DNA of 64,000 bases from Methylocapsa sp963767805 (lineage in GTDB: Bacteria; Pseudomonadota; Alphaproteobacteria; Rhizobiales; Beijerinckiaceae), in the NCBI GenBank assembly GCA_963767805.1, contig CAVYFP010000013.1:1-64000 (forward strand), in the 5' to 3' direction. Below, one piece after another: positions 19,834-29,818 of the stretch. The position numbers were made by a program, and so were the translations under genes. Positions within the stretch are counted from its first letter, which is position 1. Each line of letters starts with the position of its first letter. Under the pieces are notes generated by a model. It saw only the letters and a program-made list of their open reading frames with translations, ran no database searches and was not told the DNA's origin.

Positions 19834-22110
19834 TCTCTTCCACCACGGTTATAATAGTTCTCATAATGCCGGTGGTAATAGCCGTCCGACCCGAAATGTT
19901 CGTAGACCTTGAGCTTTTTCATATCGACTTTATTCAGTATCACCCCGAGAAGCTTTTCGCTGATCGTCAGGTGCCTCGCCAAAGCCGCGCGGACTGCACC
20001 TCGCGAAGTTGCTCCCCACTCAACGACAAGGATGAACGCGTCTACTACAGCTGCGAGACCGCGGGCGCTGACGACTGGGCCGATGGGGGGGAGATCGACG
20101 ACGATGTAGTCGAAAGAGCGGTCGCTGCTTTGCACCAGGGTGCGAAAGACCGTTGGGGTCAGTCCCTCGGCCACTCGAGGGTCGTCTCTTACATAAAGGC
20201 AAGGCAAAATCAGAAGATTTGTGTCAGGCTCGCGCCTCAGAAGCTTCGGCAATGGGGGCAGCGCGGATGTTCGGGTTTGCGAACTGTGACCGCGTCCATA
20301 GCCCATCGCGCGCGTCAGAGCGGGATTTCGCGTGTCGGCGTCGACCAGCAAAGTGCTTGCGCCTTGCAGCGCCAGCAGGCTCGCGAAATTTTTCGCGACT
20401 GTCGATTTGCCCTCATTAGGCAAGAGCGAAACCAGTCCGATGACTTTCGGAGAATGGTCTCTCAGCGCATGGTCGGTCGCCACCTGGGCCGCCCGTAAAG
20501 TCTCTGCAAACGCCGAAACGCGATTATCAATCGCATAGCGCATGATTGGCGCTGGATCGCCTGGAACCGCGTGGGGCAGCGACCCCTCAGAAATAATCGG
20601 CAGCAGACCCAGAGCATCCGCTCCGAGTTCTTCACGCACCTGTTCAACGGTCCGGAAAACGCGATCCGAACGCTCGCGGAGAATGGCGGCGCCCGCGCCT
20701 CCTATGATGCCGAGAACCAGGGAAAGGGCGAGCACGACAGGCGTGCGCGGATGACTGGGCTGCAGCGGACGGGTCGCCTCGCTGACGACATGGGCATCGG
20801 TGAGGGGGTAGCCCTCCTGCTGCGCAGTTTCCTGATAGCGTTGCATAAACGCCTGGTAGAGGTTCTTGTCGCTTTCGGCCTTTTGCACAAGCTGCCGGAG
20901 TTGGACTTGTGCATCATTCGCTGTTACCGCGATCTTTTGTTGGCGCGCCAAATTGTCAGCCAGCGCTTTCTCTCGCGCCGTGGCGACGTCATAGTCACTT
21001 CGATAGGTCTCCGCGATGCGGGCGAGCTCCTGAAACAGCTGCGCCTTGAATTCCGCCAACGTATTCTTGAGGTCGACGACAGTTGTATGGTTCGGACCGA
21101 GCTTGCGCTCCAAATCAATCATTCGCTTGGAGGAGTCGAGATATTTGGTGCGGAGCTCGTTTACGACGGGATTGGCGAGAGATTCTGTGACCGCCGAATC
21201 CGTCTGATTTGTGTCGATCACGGTTTTGATGCGCAGATATCGCGCTTTGGCTTCCTCCGTGGCCGACCGTTGGGCGACGAGCTGACTCTGTCATTTCGTT
21301 CAACTGCTGTTCGGAAACCAGCGCTCCCTTCGTCTCGATCAGATTATGTTCCGCCCGGAATTTTTGGGCCGCGAAATCGTCCTCAATAGAGAGGCGGCGA
21401 AGTTCCTCTGTACGCTGTTTCAACCAGTTTTGCGCGTGGCGCGTCTCACTGGCGCCGGCACTCAGTTGTTCGAGCAGATAGGCGTTCGTATACGCATTTG
21501 CGATGTCGGCTGCGCGAGACGCGCTCGGCGAGGTGTAGTCCACCTGGAGCACCAGCGAATGTCCGACGCGGCTCACGAGAAGATTGCGCTGCAGTGCGCC
21601 AAGAAGCTTCAACTGACGGATAAGCGCCGAATCGGCGTCGGCGGCCGGATGCCCGGCTGGCAATAGCGCGGCGAGTTTCGCCATGCCCCATGACAAAATG
21701 AGATCTGTCCGCTTCGGCTTTGTGAAAGCGGGATCGTCCGCTGACAAATTCAGAGTTTTGATGACCGCCAAGCCGACTTTCTGCGAGCCGAGAACTTCGA
21801 GCTGGCTTTCGACGATTTCAGCTGTGTCGTTAGGCGAAGCATCGGAGAGGGTCGAAACATCGTGAACGGCGCGAACTTGACGGCTCTCGAGGATGATTGT
21901 CGCCGACGCGGTGTACAGCGGCGTGGCGCTCATGAGATATATCATTCCGATCGTGAGTCCGCCTACCGCGAAAGCAAGGAAAAGTGCGGCTTGCCGCCGT
22001 ATAGCCGAGATTGAGCGGGAAATATTGTCAAGGCCTCGTTCTGGCGTATCGACGAGTTCCCTGCGATCTAAGCCAACGCCATCTCTTAAACGCAATGGAG
22101 TTTGAAACAT
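19830..22110 (-). CDS. Wzc-like polysaccharide co-polymerase/tyrosine kinase, one frameshift near 21290
   Basis: Starting at ATG 22110, the product of about 760 residues has an N-terminal Wzz domain with a first membrane helix (AALFLAFAVGGLTIGMIYLM), a long coiled-coil periplasmic region, a second helix (VVLALSLVLGIIGGAGAAIL) and a cytoplasmic kinase. Walker A is LLPNEGKSTVAKN (Asn in place of the usual Gly), Walker A' is LLVDADTRNP and Walker B is IVVDLPPIGP. The C-terminus has a tyrosine cluster (YEHFGSDGYYHRHYENYY) for autophosphorylation. One extra base near 21290 breaks the frame after EQQLNEMT. It controls chain length and export with Wzx/Wzy. Confidence 0.82.
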
Positions 22111-22253
22111 ATGCGAACCTTCGAAAGCAGAATTCCACAGACGGCCGATACTAAAAATATGGATCCCATGCCGTCGCGCCGTCTAACAACCGAATATATG
22201 TAGAGAACTCCTCCTTCGTGGCGCGTGCTTCACGTCGCGAGCTTCGCCTATTG

Positions 22254-24441
22254 TCATGGCGTTTGGCGGACTGCGGGTGGGTGAACGGGGTGGAGCACGG
22301 ATGCGCTCGGACCGATGTCTTCCATCGGCTGCGAGATCTGTCCGAACGCTGAGGCCGGACCTTCGCCGTCGGCGTGGGTCTGGTCAATAGAGGCACGGTC
22401 AAGGAAGGCCAACCGACCGGGGCGGTAGCGTCGCGCGCTCCACGAATTGGTGCGAGCTTTTCGCGCCCTCTGCTGGTTGGCGATGACGCCCGCAGACGGG
22501 CCAGCTTGATCCTTCTTAATGACGTCACGCAACATGGCGACGATATTTTGCGTGTCGGCCGATTGGGCGGAGCGTTGGATTCTGTCGCGCAGATCGCGCA
22601 TGCGAGCGAGGCTTTTGACTTGCGACCGCGCGAGGCGGATACCCGGGATGTCTGTCGTCTCGAGAATCTCGTCATCGTCGAAAAGCTCCTCGTGCAACTT
22701 TTCTCCGTCGCGTATGCCGACGAATTCGATCGCGATGTCCTTTTTCGGCACAAGGCCCGCGAGCGCGATCATGCGATGTGCGAGTTCCACGATGTGAACC
22801 GGTTCTCCCATATCGAGGACGAGTATCGCTCCCAGCCAGGACTTCCTGTCGAAACCGAATGCGGAGCCTTGGAGCACGAGCTCGACGGCTTCGGGAATCG
22901 TCATAAAATAACGGGTCATACCCGGGTCGGTGACAGTGACCGGCCCCCCTCCTTTAATCTGCTCCTCAAAGATCGGGACGACCGAGCCGCTGGAGCCGAG
23001 AACATTGCCGAACCGCACCACCATGAACCGCGTGCGATGCGAGCGGTTTGTGTCGTCGACATCGATCGCCTGACAATAAGCTTCGGCGATCCGCTTCGAA
23101 AGACCCATGGTGCTCGATGGCTTCACGGCTTTATCCGTCGAGACCATGATCATCGCCGCGGCGCCGACGGCCGCGGCCGCGTCGGCGACGTTGGCCGTGC
23201 CGACTACATTCGTCAGGATGCCCTCGACGGGATTGAGTTCGACCATCGGGACATGCTTGTAGGCCGCTGCGTGGAACACGAGCTCGACCTGTGCTTCCGC
23301 GAAAATCGCGTGGATTCGCTTCCGGTCCCGCACCGAGGCGAGGACTGGTTGCACCACGCCGGTCGGGCCTACGGTGGCCAATTCGCGCTGGATGTTGAAG
23401 AGATTGAACTCGCTGTGGTCTATAATAATAAGTTTGGCAGGGCCGCGCCTGACGAGGTGCCGACATAGCTCGGAGCCAATGCTCCCGCCTCCGCCGGTGA
23501 CCACGACAGATTTATTGCGAATAAGAGAGTTCTATGGATTCGAGCCGCAAAGCGACCGGCTCTCTGCCGAGAAGATCGGTCACTTCAATCGGTTCGAAAG
23601 CGAACGGTTCGCTGGCCCTCTGAAGCAGATCACAGGGGCGGGGCAGGCGAACAGCCCTCAAACCGGCTTGGGTGGCTGCATCGACGAGCTCCCGCAGCCT
23701 CTGGCGCGGCAGGCCGCTGGCCGGCAGGACCAGACTTACGGGTTTGACCGACGAAGACGCAAACCGCTCCACAATCGCGGGTAGTTCCGCGGCGTTGCCG
23801 ACCACCTTGACCCCTCGAATGCGTCGATCGCGGTTCGCTTCATCGTCATCGATGATGCCTACGACTTGATAGGGACGCGCAGAGTCCAGTTGTAGAGAGC
23901 GGAGAAAGCTGTCGGTCTGGGTGGTGGCGCCATAAGCGATCAGACAAACAGGCTCGGCGCGCAGCGAATTCTTGACGCCTAACGGCAAACTCCCTTCGAC
24001 GTAGCATCGATAGAGCACGCGAACGCCGCTCAGCATGTTGACCATAACAACGCCGGCGATCAATGGCGTCGAAAGAGGAATTGTTTGCATAAACGGAGTT
24101 AGGCAGCTCAAAATAATGTAACTCGCGATCGCAATCGTGATGTCGCGTAGTATGATAAAAATATCCGCCACTGAAACGAAGCGCCAGGAGCGGAGCCAAA
24201 GACCGGCTATTTGAAATGCCACGCCGCATACAGCTGAGAAAATGAGAATATTCAGCAATAGGTTCGCGCCGTCCTCGAAGGCGGAGACGCCGAGCCGCAG
24301 CAAGACTGCGAGCAGGAAGCTCAGGCCGCAGAGCGATACATCTACGAAAATGCGTGCAAAGCCTCGAACCACGGCCGCGCCCGCCAGCGCGTTGATGCTG
24401 TCAGACATGTATGCCGGGCGAAGGATTCCAAAGTGCGCCAT
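22254..24441 (-). CDS. FlaA1/PglF/WbpM-type nucleotide-sugar 4,6-dehydratase, frameshift near 23520
   Basis: The first part (start ATG 24441 or, more likely, MSDSINA at 24408) has four hydrophobic helices and a CoA-binding-like Rossmann segment (VVGIIDDDEANRDRRIRG). A one-base shift near 23520 leads into RNKSVVVTGGGGSIGSELCR, the NAD loop of the catalytic half. That half also carries AAAYKHVPMVE and VSTDKAVKPSSTMGLSKR. Length of about 725 residues exceeds the usual 640, owing to a long low-complexity C-terminal tail after AMLRDVIKKDQ. It makes UDP-4-keto-6-deoxy-HexNAc at the membrane, a plausible substrate for the DegT aminotransferase. Confidence 0.82.
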
Positions 24442-25326
24442 GCGTCACCGAATTTATGCCCAAATAACATTGTCATACATGCATATTGTTACATTTATCA
24501 ATAGTATCGGCGGGCTTAGAGTTTAACCCGGCTTGGCATTTATGGCATGTATAAGCAATTCAAGGCGTCAATGCCACTAAAAAGTTGCGGCGAACGTAAC
24601 AAGCCGCCAATAAATGCGAGTTACTATTTGTGCGGTGTTGAATAAATACTTTATTCAGTGAAATAGCGCGTTGCGTATGATGATGAAAGAAAGCCTATTA
24701 GCGTTAACCGCCAAGGTGCGGAACGAATGAAATTGGAATGCCGATTCCGAGAAATTCAACTGGCGTCTTCACTCTAACCATCGGCGACCGTCATGCACGG
24801 TGCTGTGCGCGGAGGCCGGACGCTCGATCATCGGAGAACCCGCCGGGAATAGAGTTGGCCCTCCGCAACAATCCAATCGCCGAGCGCATGAATGAATTGG
24901 CGTGAGAACTAATGACGAATGTGATCGTTGACCGACGAGGCCTTTCGCCTAGCGTTGTTTGATTCGGTCGGATAATCTGGTATTGGGTTGTTGTCCGGCT
25001 CGACTGGTGTCTGTGTCGCCGGAAAATTTATGTTGAGAGGTGTTATTAGCCAATCATTACCAAACATTGCGACTTCTCCGACCGGGAGATTTCACGTCGA
25101 CGCGGACCGCTGGTCCTGACTGAAATCGCGTTAGGCTGGATCGGTTGCGGTCGTGGGGACGTCTCCTCCACGATCAGGCCACGGTCGACCATGCGCGGCG
25201 CCATTATGGGCGTCCCCTTCGCGCGGGCAGAGGGGAAAGTTCCAAGAGCGGCGACCAAACAAACAACAACGTAGGCGAGATAAACTTGATGATGAGGCTG
25301 AAATACATCGAGTTTTCCACGTGGCG
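24442..25326. other. Long intergenic region between divergent polysaccharide operons
   Basis: About 885 bp separates the dehydratase gene (minus) from a glycosyltransferase gene (plus). The part from 24450 to 24720 is AT-rich and probably holds promoters in both directions. I could not identify specific -35/-10 or activator sites. A weak hairpin-like AGGC/GCCT pair occurs near 24935. Short frames around 25046-25258 show no recognisable product. Confidence 0.5.
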
Positions 25327-26484
25327 ATGATATCGCTGGATAAGCTGCGGTACGTCTCAGGCGAAAGCCCGCAGGCGCGCGAAGCTATCGCGATTATGAT
25401 TGGACAGCTTGCACCGCAAGGAGGCAGCGAGCGACAGCTCTACCTGTTTCTCGCCGCCTGCGATCAGGAACGTTGGGATCCCGTGGTGTATGTCTCGGGT
25501 GCGCTTGGCTCGTGGGAGGGTCGGATTCGCAAGCTTGGCGTTCCTGTGGTATTGTTACGCGGAAATCCGCTCCTTAAAATGTGGCGTTTTCGGGAGGCAG
25601 CGGTCGCGCAGAAAGCGACGTGTTTTTTCTCCTGGTCGTCGTACACGAATGGTTTCGGTCTTGCGCTGACTGGATGTGATGTCCGCCGGATCGGCTCTTT
25701 TCGCAACGCGACCTTCGCCGATCTTCCGACGCAACATGGCTGGCTCTGGCGATGGATGAGCATGGCAGGCGTGTCGACGTTCGTATGCAATTCGCGTGAG
25801 ACAAAAGCGCAGTTCGCCGGCGTTCGCGGGTCGGAGAAGGGGGTTCATTACGTCCCGAACGCGGTCGAGATATTCGGCCCCGAACAGATCGCGAGCTGGC
25901 GCGCGGAGTGGCGGGCGCGGCTGGGCCTCGGCGACGATGCGGTGCTCGTGTTAGGCGTCGGCCGTCTGGCGCGGCAAAAGCAATTTGCCCGCTTCATTGA
26001 CGTGGTCGCGCGCGTGAGACGGCGTTTTCCGGTGCAGGCTGTGATAGCCGGCGGAGATCAGGGCTGTCAGGACGATCTCGTGGCTCAGACTGCGCGGCTC
26101 GGCCTGCAAGACACGATCCACTTTCTCGGCAGAGTGCCCGATGCGCATGAACTAATGAGCGCCGGCGATATTTTCCTGCTCTCCTCGGACCACGAGGGGA
26201 TGCCCAATGTCATTTTGGAGGCTATGGCGGCTGGTGTGCCGTGCGTTGCGACCAGAGTGAACGGCATTGCTGACCTTATTGACCATGGCGAAACAGGCTT
26301 CGTGGCTTCGCACGAATCGGATGAGCTTGCGCAGCATGTGATCCGGCTGGCGGCAGACGCGGAGCTTCGACGGGTCGTGGGCGCGCGCGCGAGAGCTGCG
26401 ATCGAGCGTGGCTATAGGCGGGATGACATCGTCAGACAGCTATGGACGCTCTGCGAATCTCGCGATGCGTGGGCGGGAAAGTGA
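25327..26484 (+). CDS. Glycosyltransferase family 4
   Basis: About 385 residues from ATG 25327; a GTG at 25321 is an alternative. GQLAPQGGSERQLYLFLAAC is the N-terminal Gly-rich loop, VLGVGRLARQKQFARFIDV the linker into the C-terminal Rossmann domain, and SSDHEGMPNVILEAMAAGVPC the nucleotide-sugar site with the E-x7-E pair. It is the first gene of a plus-strand polysaccharide operon: the deacetylase gene starts 7 bp after its stop. The product is soluble or membrane-associated and builds the repeat unit on the cytoplasmic face. Confidence 0.85.
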   Translation: MISLDKLRYVSGESPQAREAIAIMIGQLAPQGGSERQLYLFLAACDQERWDPVVYVSGALGSWEGRIRKLGVPVVLLRGNPLLKMWRFREAAVAQKATCFFSWSSYTNGFGLALTGCDVRRIGSFRNATFADLPTQHGWLWRWMSMAGVSTFVCNSRETKAQFAGVRGSEKGVHYVPNAVEIFGPEQIASWRAEWRARLGLGDDAVLVLGVGRLARQKQFARFIDVVARVRRRFPVQAVIAGGDQGCQDDLVAQTARLGLQDTIHFLGRVPDAHELMSAGDIFLLSSDHEGMPNVILEAMAAGVPCVATRVNGIADLIDHGETGFVASHESDELAQHVIRLAADAELRRVVGARARAAIERGYRRDDIVRQLWTLCESRDAWAGK

Positions 26485-26491
26485 GGTTGCG

Positions 26492-27376
26492 ATGTCGGCG
26501 AGCGCTCCACGGCTCACGCCTTCTGAATTGTTGTACAGAGTTCTTCGGTTGTCGGGGTTTTGCTATTTGCTTCGAAAGGCCCTGTGGAGAAATCGCGCCG
26601 CAGTGTTATATTATCATGACCCGAAGCCGGACGTCATGGAGGCTCACCTCCAATATCTTTCGAAGGTGTCAAAAATTGTAGCTTTGCCAGATCTTTGGCG
26701 ATCCATTTCGACAACGCCGCTCGCCGCAATTACAATTGACGATGGAATGATAGGAAACCTCGCTCTGAAGGAGGTGTTTCAGAAGCATGGCGTCAGGCCG
26801 ATGCTGTACTTATGCACGGGTATCGCACGCGCGGGGGCCGGTTACTGGTGGCTCTCGCTTGGAGATCGACAGGTGAAGGCGGAGGATCTCAAATTGCTGG
26901 ATAATAGGGATCGAAAGAAAATACTCAGCGATTTGGGGTTTGACCAATTTCAACCTGCGGTTCCGCGTCAGGCGATGGCGGAGGAGCTTCGCTCGGTGCT
27001 GGACTGGGCCGACCTTGGCGCGCACACGCGGTTTCATCCGGTTCTTGTAAAATGCGACGATGAGGAATGCTGGGAAGAGATATCGCTTTCGAGGAGAGAA
27101 CTGATCCCTCTTCTCGGAGCGGAGTTGGATCAGTTCGCCTATCCGAATGGCGACTACTCGGAACGAGAGGTCGCCTTTGTGAAGCAAGCGGGCTTCGCCT
27201 CTGCGCGGACATGCGATCCCGGCTGGAATGACGCCGGATCCGATCGCTTCCGCCTTAAGGGCATCTATATTGATGACGATGCTTCCATCGATAAATTTGC
27301 GGTTCAGCTCACTGGCGTTCCGGCTCTCACGCGGCGTCTGATCGCGAGACTTCGCGGCGCGCTTTTGGGCGGATGA
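26492..27376 (+). CDS. Polysaccharide deacetylase-like (NodB-fold) protein
   Basis: About 294 residues from ATG 26492. AAITIDDGMIGN corresponds to the NodB motif 1 (TFDDG), and GAHTRFHPVL fits the metal-binding H-x3-H of motif 2; FAYPNGDYSEREVAFVKQAGF is a good motif 3 (RxPY-like region). These would bind a divalent metal and remove an N- or O-acetyl group from a sugar. There is no obvious signal peptide, so a cytoplasmic, lipid-linked substrate is possible. It is tightly coupled to the preceding glycosyltransferase gene. Confidence 0.72.
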   Translation: MSASAPRLTPSELLYRVLRLSGFCYLLRKALWRNRAAVLYYHDPKPDVMEAHLQYLSKVSKIVALPDLWRSISTTPLAAITIDDGMIGNLALKEVFQKHGVRPMLYLCTGIARAGAGYWWLSLGDRQVKAEDLKLLDNRDRKKILSDLGFDQFQPAVPRQAMAEELRSVLDWADLGAHTRFHPVLVKCDDEECWEEISLSRRELIPLLGAELDQFAYPNGDYSEREVAFVKQAGFASARTCDPGWNDAGSDRFRLKGIYIDDDASIDKFAVQLTGVPALTRRLIARLRGALLGG

Positions 27377-27654
27377 CGGGCCGCCGAAATCGGTCGGACA
27401 GCCACGCGACCCAAGCGGCTATCGGCAAGACAACCTTATTGCCGGGTCGGTGATCAAGTGTCGTTGATCGAAAGAGCTAGCGGAGGCGTTGCTACGTTTT
27501 CAAGCGAAGCGCCTCCGCGAACTCCGAGGCGTCAGGCAATGTGCTGCGCAACGGTCGATGTCCCGGCGCAGCGTTACGTGCTTGCAAAATGTTCGGAACG
27601 GCACATTGTTGTACGAGCGCTTGATTGTGACTGTTAAATCTCGAGCGGCATCGC

Positions 27655-28794
27655 TTGAGGCGAATAGCGAATTTTCCGGGGGCGAAGATGCTTCTGTCGG
27701 CGGCGACTTTCGGGATGCTTGAATTGATGGGAACGGGGCAGAAGCAATCCGGGGGCCTTGTTTCCGTCAGCGTAATAATGCCGATTCGCAACGAGGCCAA
27801 TTTCATCGAAGCGAGTCTGCTTGCGGTCTTGACGCAGCACTATCCTCACGAGCTTCTGGAGGTGCTGATCGCCGATGGTCAGTCGGACGATGGCACGCGG
27901 CAGGCGATCGCCGATGTGGCGAAATCGCACCCTGAGGTACGCCTCACGGTAATCGACAACCCGGGTCGAATTGTGCCGATAGGCTTTAGCTTAGCCTTGG
28001 TGGAGGCGCGGGGCGACGTCATCGTCCGCGTGGACGGTCACACGATCGTGGCGCCAGACTATGTCAGTGAATGCGTCGCCGCGCTGCAAAGATCGGGGGC
28101 GGATAACGTTGGCGGCCGTATGGAGGCGGTTGGGCAAAATCGATTTGGCGAGGCTGCCGCGCTGGCGACGAGCACGCCGTTCGGCGTGGGTGGCGGGCGA
28201 TTCCATTATTCGGAGCGTGAGGAGTGGGTCGACACGGTTTACATGGGCGCCTGGCCGCGCCAGGTCTTCGATCGCATCGGACCATTCGACGAGGAGCAGG
28301 TTCGCAATCAAGACGACGAGTTTAACTATCGACTGCTCGAGCAAAACGGAAGGATTCTACTCAGCCCAAAGATCAAATCTCGATATTACACACGCAGCAC
28401 CCCCGGATCGTTGTGGCGCCAGTATTACCAGTATGGCTACTGGAAAGTGCGTGTGATGCAGAAGCACCCGCGGCAGATGAGGCCCCGTCAGTTCGCGCCG
28501 GCCGTCTTTGTCGCCACGCTTTCGCTTACCCTTGCGCTCGCTCCCTTCGCCGCGACTGGCCGCTGGGGAGCTGCGCTTGCGTTGGGCGGTTATGCAGGGG
28601 CAAATGTGGTTGCATCAGTTATTGCCGTACGGTCGGCGAATTGGCGGTTGGCGCCGCTTGTGGCTCTAGCTTTCGCCATTCTGCATGTCGGCTACGGACT
28701 CGGGTTCCTAGTGGGTCTCGCGAGGTTCTGGAACCGTTGGGGCGATCGCGGCGCCAGCGCGCTCCGACCCGGCCGGGGAAGCGAGGAAAGATGA
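27655..28794 (+). CDS. Glycosyltransferase family 2, ExoA-like
   Basis: The open frame starts at 27655, but internal Mets at 27688 or 27715 are likely starts because the GT2 core begins at VSVIMPIRNEANFIEASL. IADGQSDDGTRQ and ARGDVIVRVDGHTIV (DxD-like) bind the nucleotide sugar; RNQDDEFNYRL gives the ED-type catalytic region and WRQYYQYGYWK the Q-x2-R/W-like acceptor motif. Two or three C-terminal hydrophobic helices anchor it. The arrangement resembles succinoglycan ExoA. Its stop overlaps the next gene's ATG. Confidence 0.8.
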   Translation: MRRIANFPGAKMLLSAATFGMLELMGTGQKQSGGLVSVSVIMPIRNEANFIEASLLAVLTQHYPHELLEVLIADGQSDDGTRQAIADVAKSHPEVRLTVIDNPGRIVPIGFSLALVEARGDVIVRVDGHTIVAPDYVSECVAALQRSGADNVGGRMEAVGQNRFGEAAALATSTPFGVGGGRFHYSEREEWVDTVYMGAWPRQVFDRIGPFDEEQVRNQDDEFNYRLLEQNGRILLSPKIKSRYYTRSTPGSLWRQYYQYGYWKVRVMQKHPRQMRPRQFAPAVFVATLSLTLALAPFAATGRWGAALALGGYAGANVVASVIAVRSANWRLAPLVALAFAILHVGYGLGFLVGLARFWNRWGDRGASALRPGRGSEER

Positions 28795-29807
28795 CCGAAT
28801 CGCCGATTCGGGTATTGATGATCACCAGCGAGTGGCCAACGCCGGAGAACCCCTTCCTCGTGCCATTCCTGGTCCAGCAGGTCGAATTTCTGCGGCGCGC
28901 CGGCGTCGAGGTTGAGATATTTTTCTTCCGCGGGGCTAAGAATCCGCTAAATTATTTTTTAGCGTGGCGGCGTTTCAACCGGGAATACGGGGACCAGCGA
29001 GACCGTTTTGATCTGGTTCACGCGCAGTTCGGACAGGCGGCGCTGATACCTTGGCCGAAGCGCCTGCCTCTCGTCATCACGTTCCATGGCACGGACATTC
29101 TTGGCGAGTTGTCCCCTGATGGGAGAAGAACATTGCGGGGGCAACTCCTGCAATGGTTGGGAAAGAGGGCGGCTCACTTCGCCGATGCGGTGCTCATTGT
29201 GTCCAACGAAATGCGCAAGCACCTCGCGCCGGTAGAGCCCTCCGACATTCTTCCGACGGGCGTTGATCTTGATTCGCTGCCTTGCCTCACGCGGAACGAC
29301 GCCCGCCGCCAGTTGGGACTGGCGGTCGATGAGCGCCTGGCCCTGTTTGTGGGCAGCCCCGACAATCCGCTGAAGCGTTATGCGCTTGCACAGCAGGCAG
29401 TTGAAAGTCTAAAGCACACGCTGCCAACCCGCTTGATCCTTGGCTGGGGTAGACCGCACCGGGAAATCATCATCATGATGTATGCGTGCGATGTCCTTGT
29501 GGTCACGTCTCGGACAGAGGGGTCGCCGACGATCGTCAAGGAGGCGTTGGCGTGTGATTTGCCGATTGTGTCGGTCATCGTCGGCGACGTCGTCGAGCGT
29601 GTGAATGGCGTTGAAGGCTGCGAAATCGTTGCCGACGACAGGCCCGAGTCGATTGCTGCTGCATTGGAGCGGACGCTTCGCCGCGGCAGCCGCTTAACGA
29701 GCCGGAAGGCCATCGAACAACTGGATGAGAAAGTTCTCGCTCACAAACTCATTGGCATCTATCGCTCAATCCTAGCCTCCGCCGAGCCTGGTTCCGCCAA
29801 GGACTAA
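28791..29807 (+). CDS. Glycosyltransferase family 4
   Basis: A 338-residue GT-B enzyme. VLMITSEWPTPENPFLVPFL is a typical N-terminal strand and loop, PLVITFHGTDIL the acceptor-domain motif, and SRTEGSPTIVKEALACDLPIV the donor site with its paired glutamates. ATG 28791 overlaps the stop of the ExoA-like gene (ATGA), and the second AsnB-like gene follows after 11 bp, so all belong to one operon. The product is cytoplasmic or peripheral to the inner membrane. Confidence 0.85.
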   Translation: MTESPIRVLMITSEWPTPENPFLVPFLVQQVEFLRRAGVEVEIFFFRGAKNPLNYFLAWRRFNREYGDQRDRFDLVHAQFGQAALIPWPKRLPLVITFHGTDILGELSPDGRRTLRGQLLQWLGKRAAHFADAVLIVSNEMRKHLAPVEPSDILPTGVDLDSLPCLTRNDARRQLGLAVDERLALFVGSPDNPLKRYALAQQAVESLKHTLPTRLILGWGRPHREIIIMMYACDVLVVTSRTEGSPTIVKEALACDLPIVSVIVGDVVERVNGVEGCEIVADDRPESIAAALERTLRRGSRLTSRKAIEQLDEKVLAHKLIGIYRSILASAEPGSAKD

Positions 29808-29818
29808 GATAAGAAACA

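Noticed and set aside
25046..25258. Short minus-strand frame that might be a transposase remnant
   Set aside because: No transposase motif, terminal inverted repeat or target duplication was seen.
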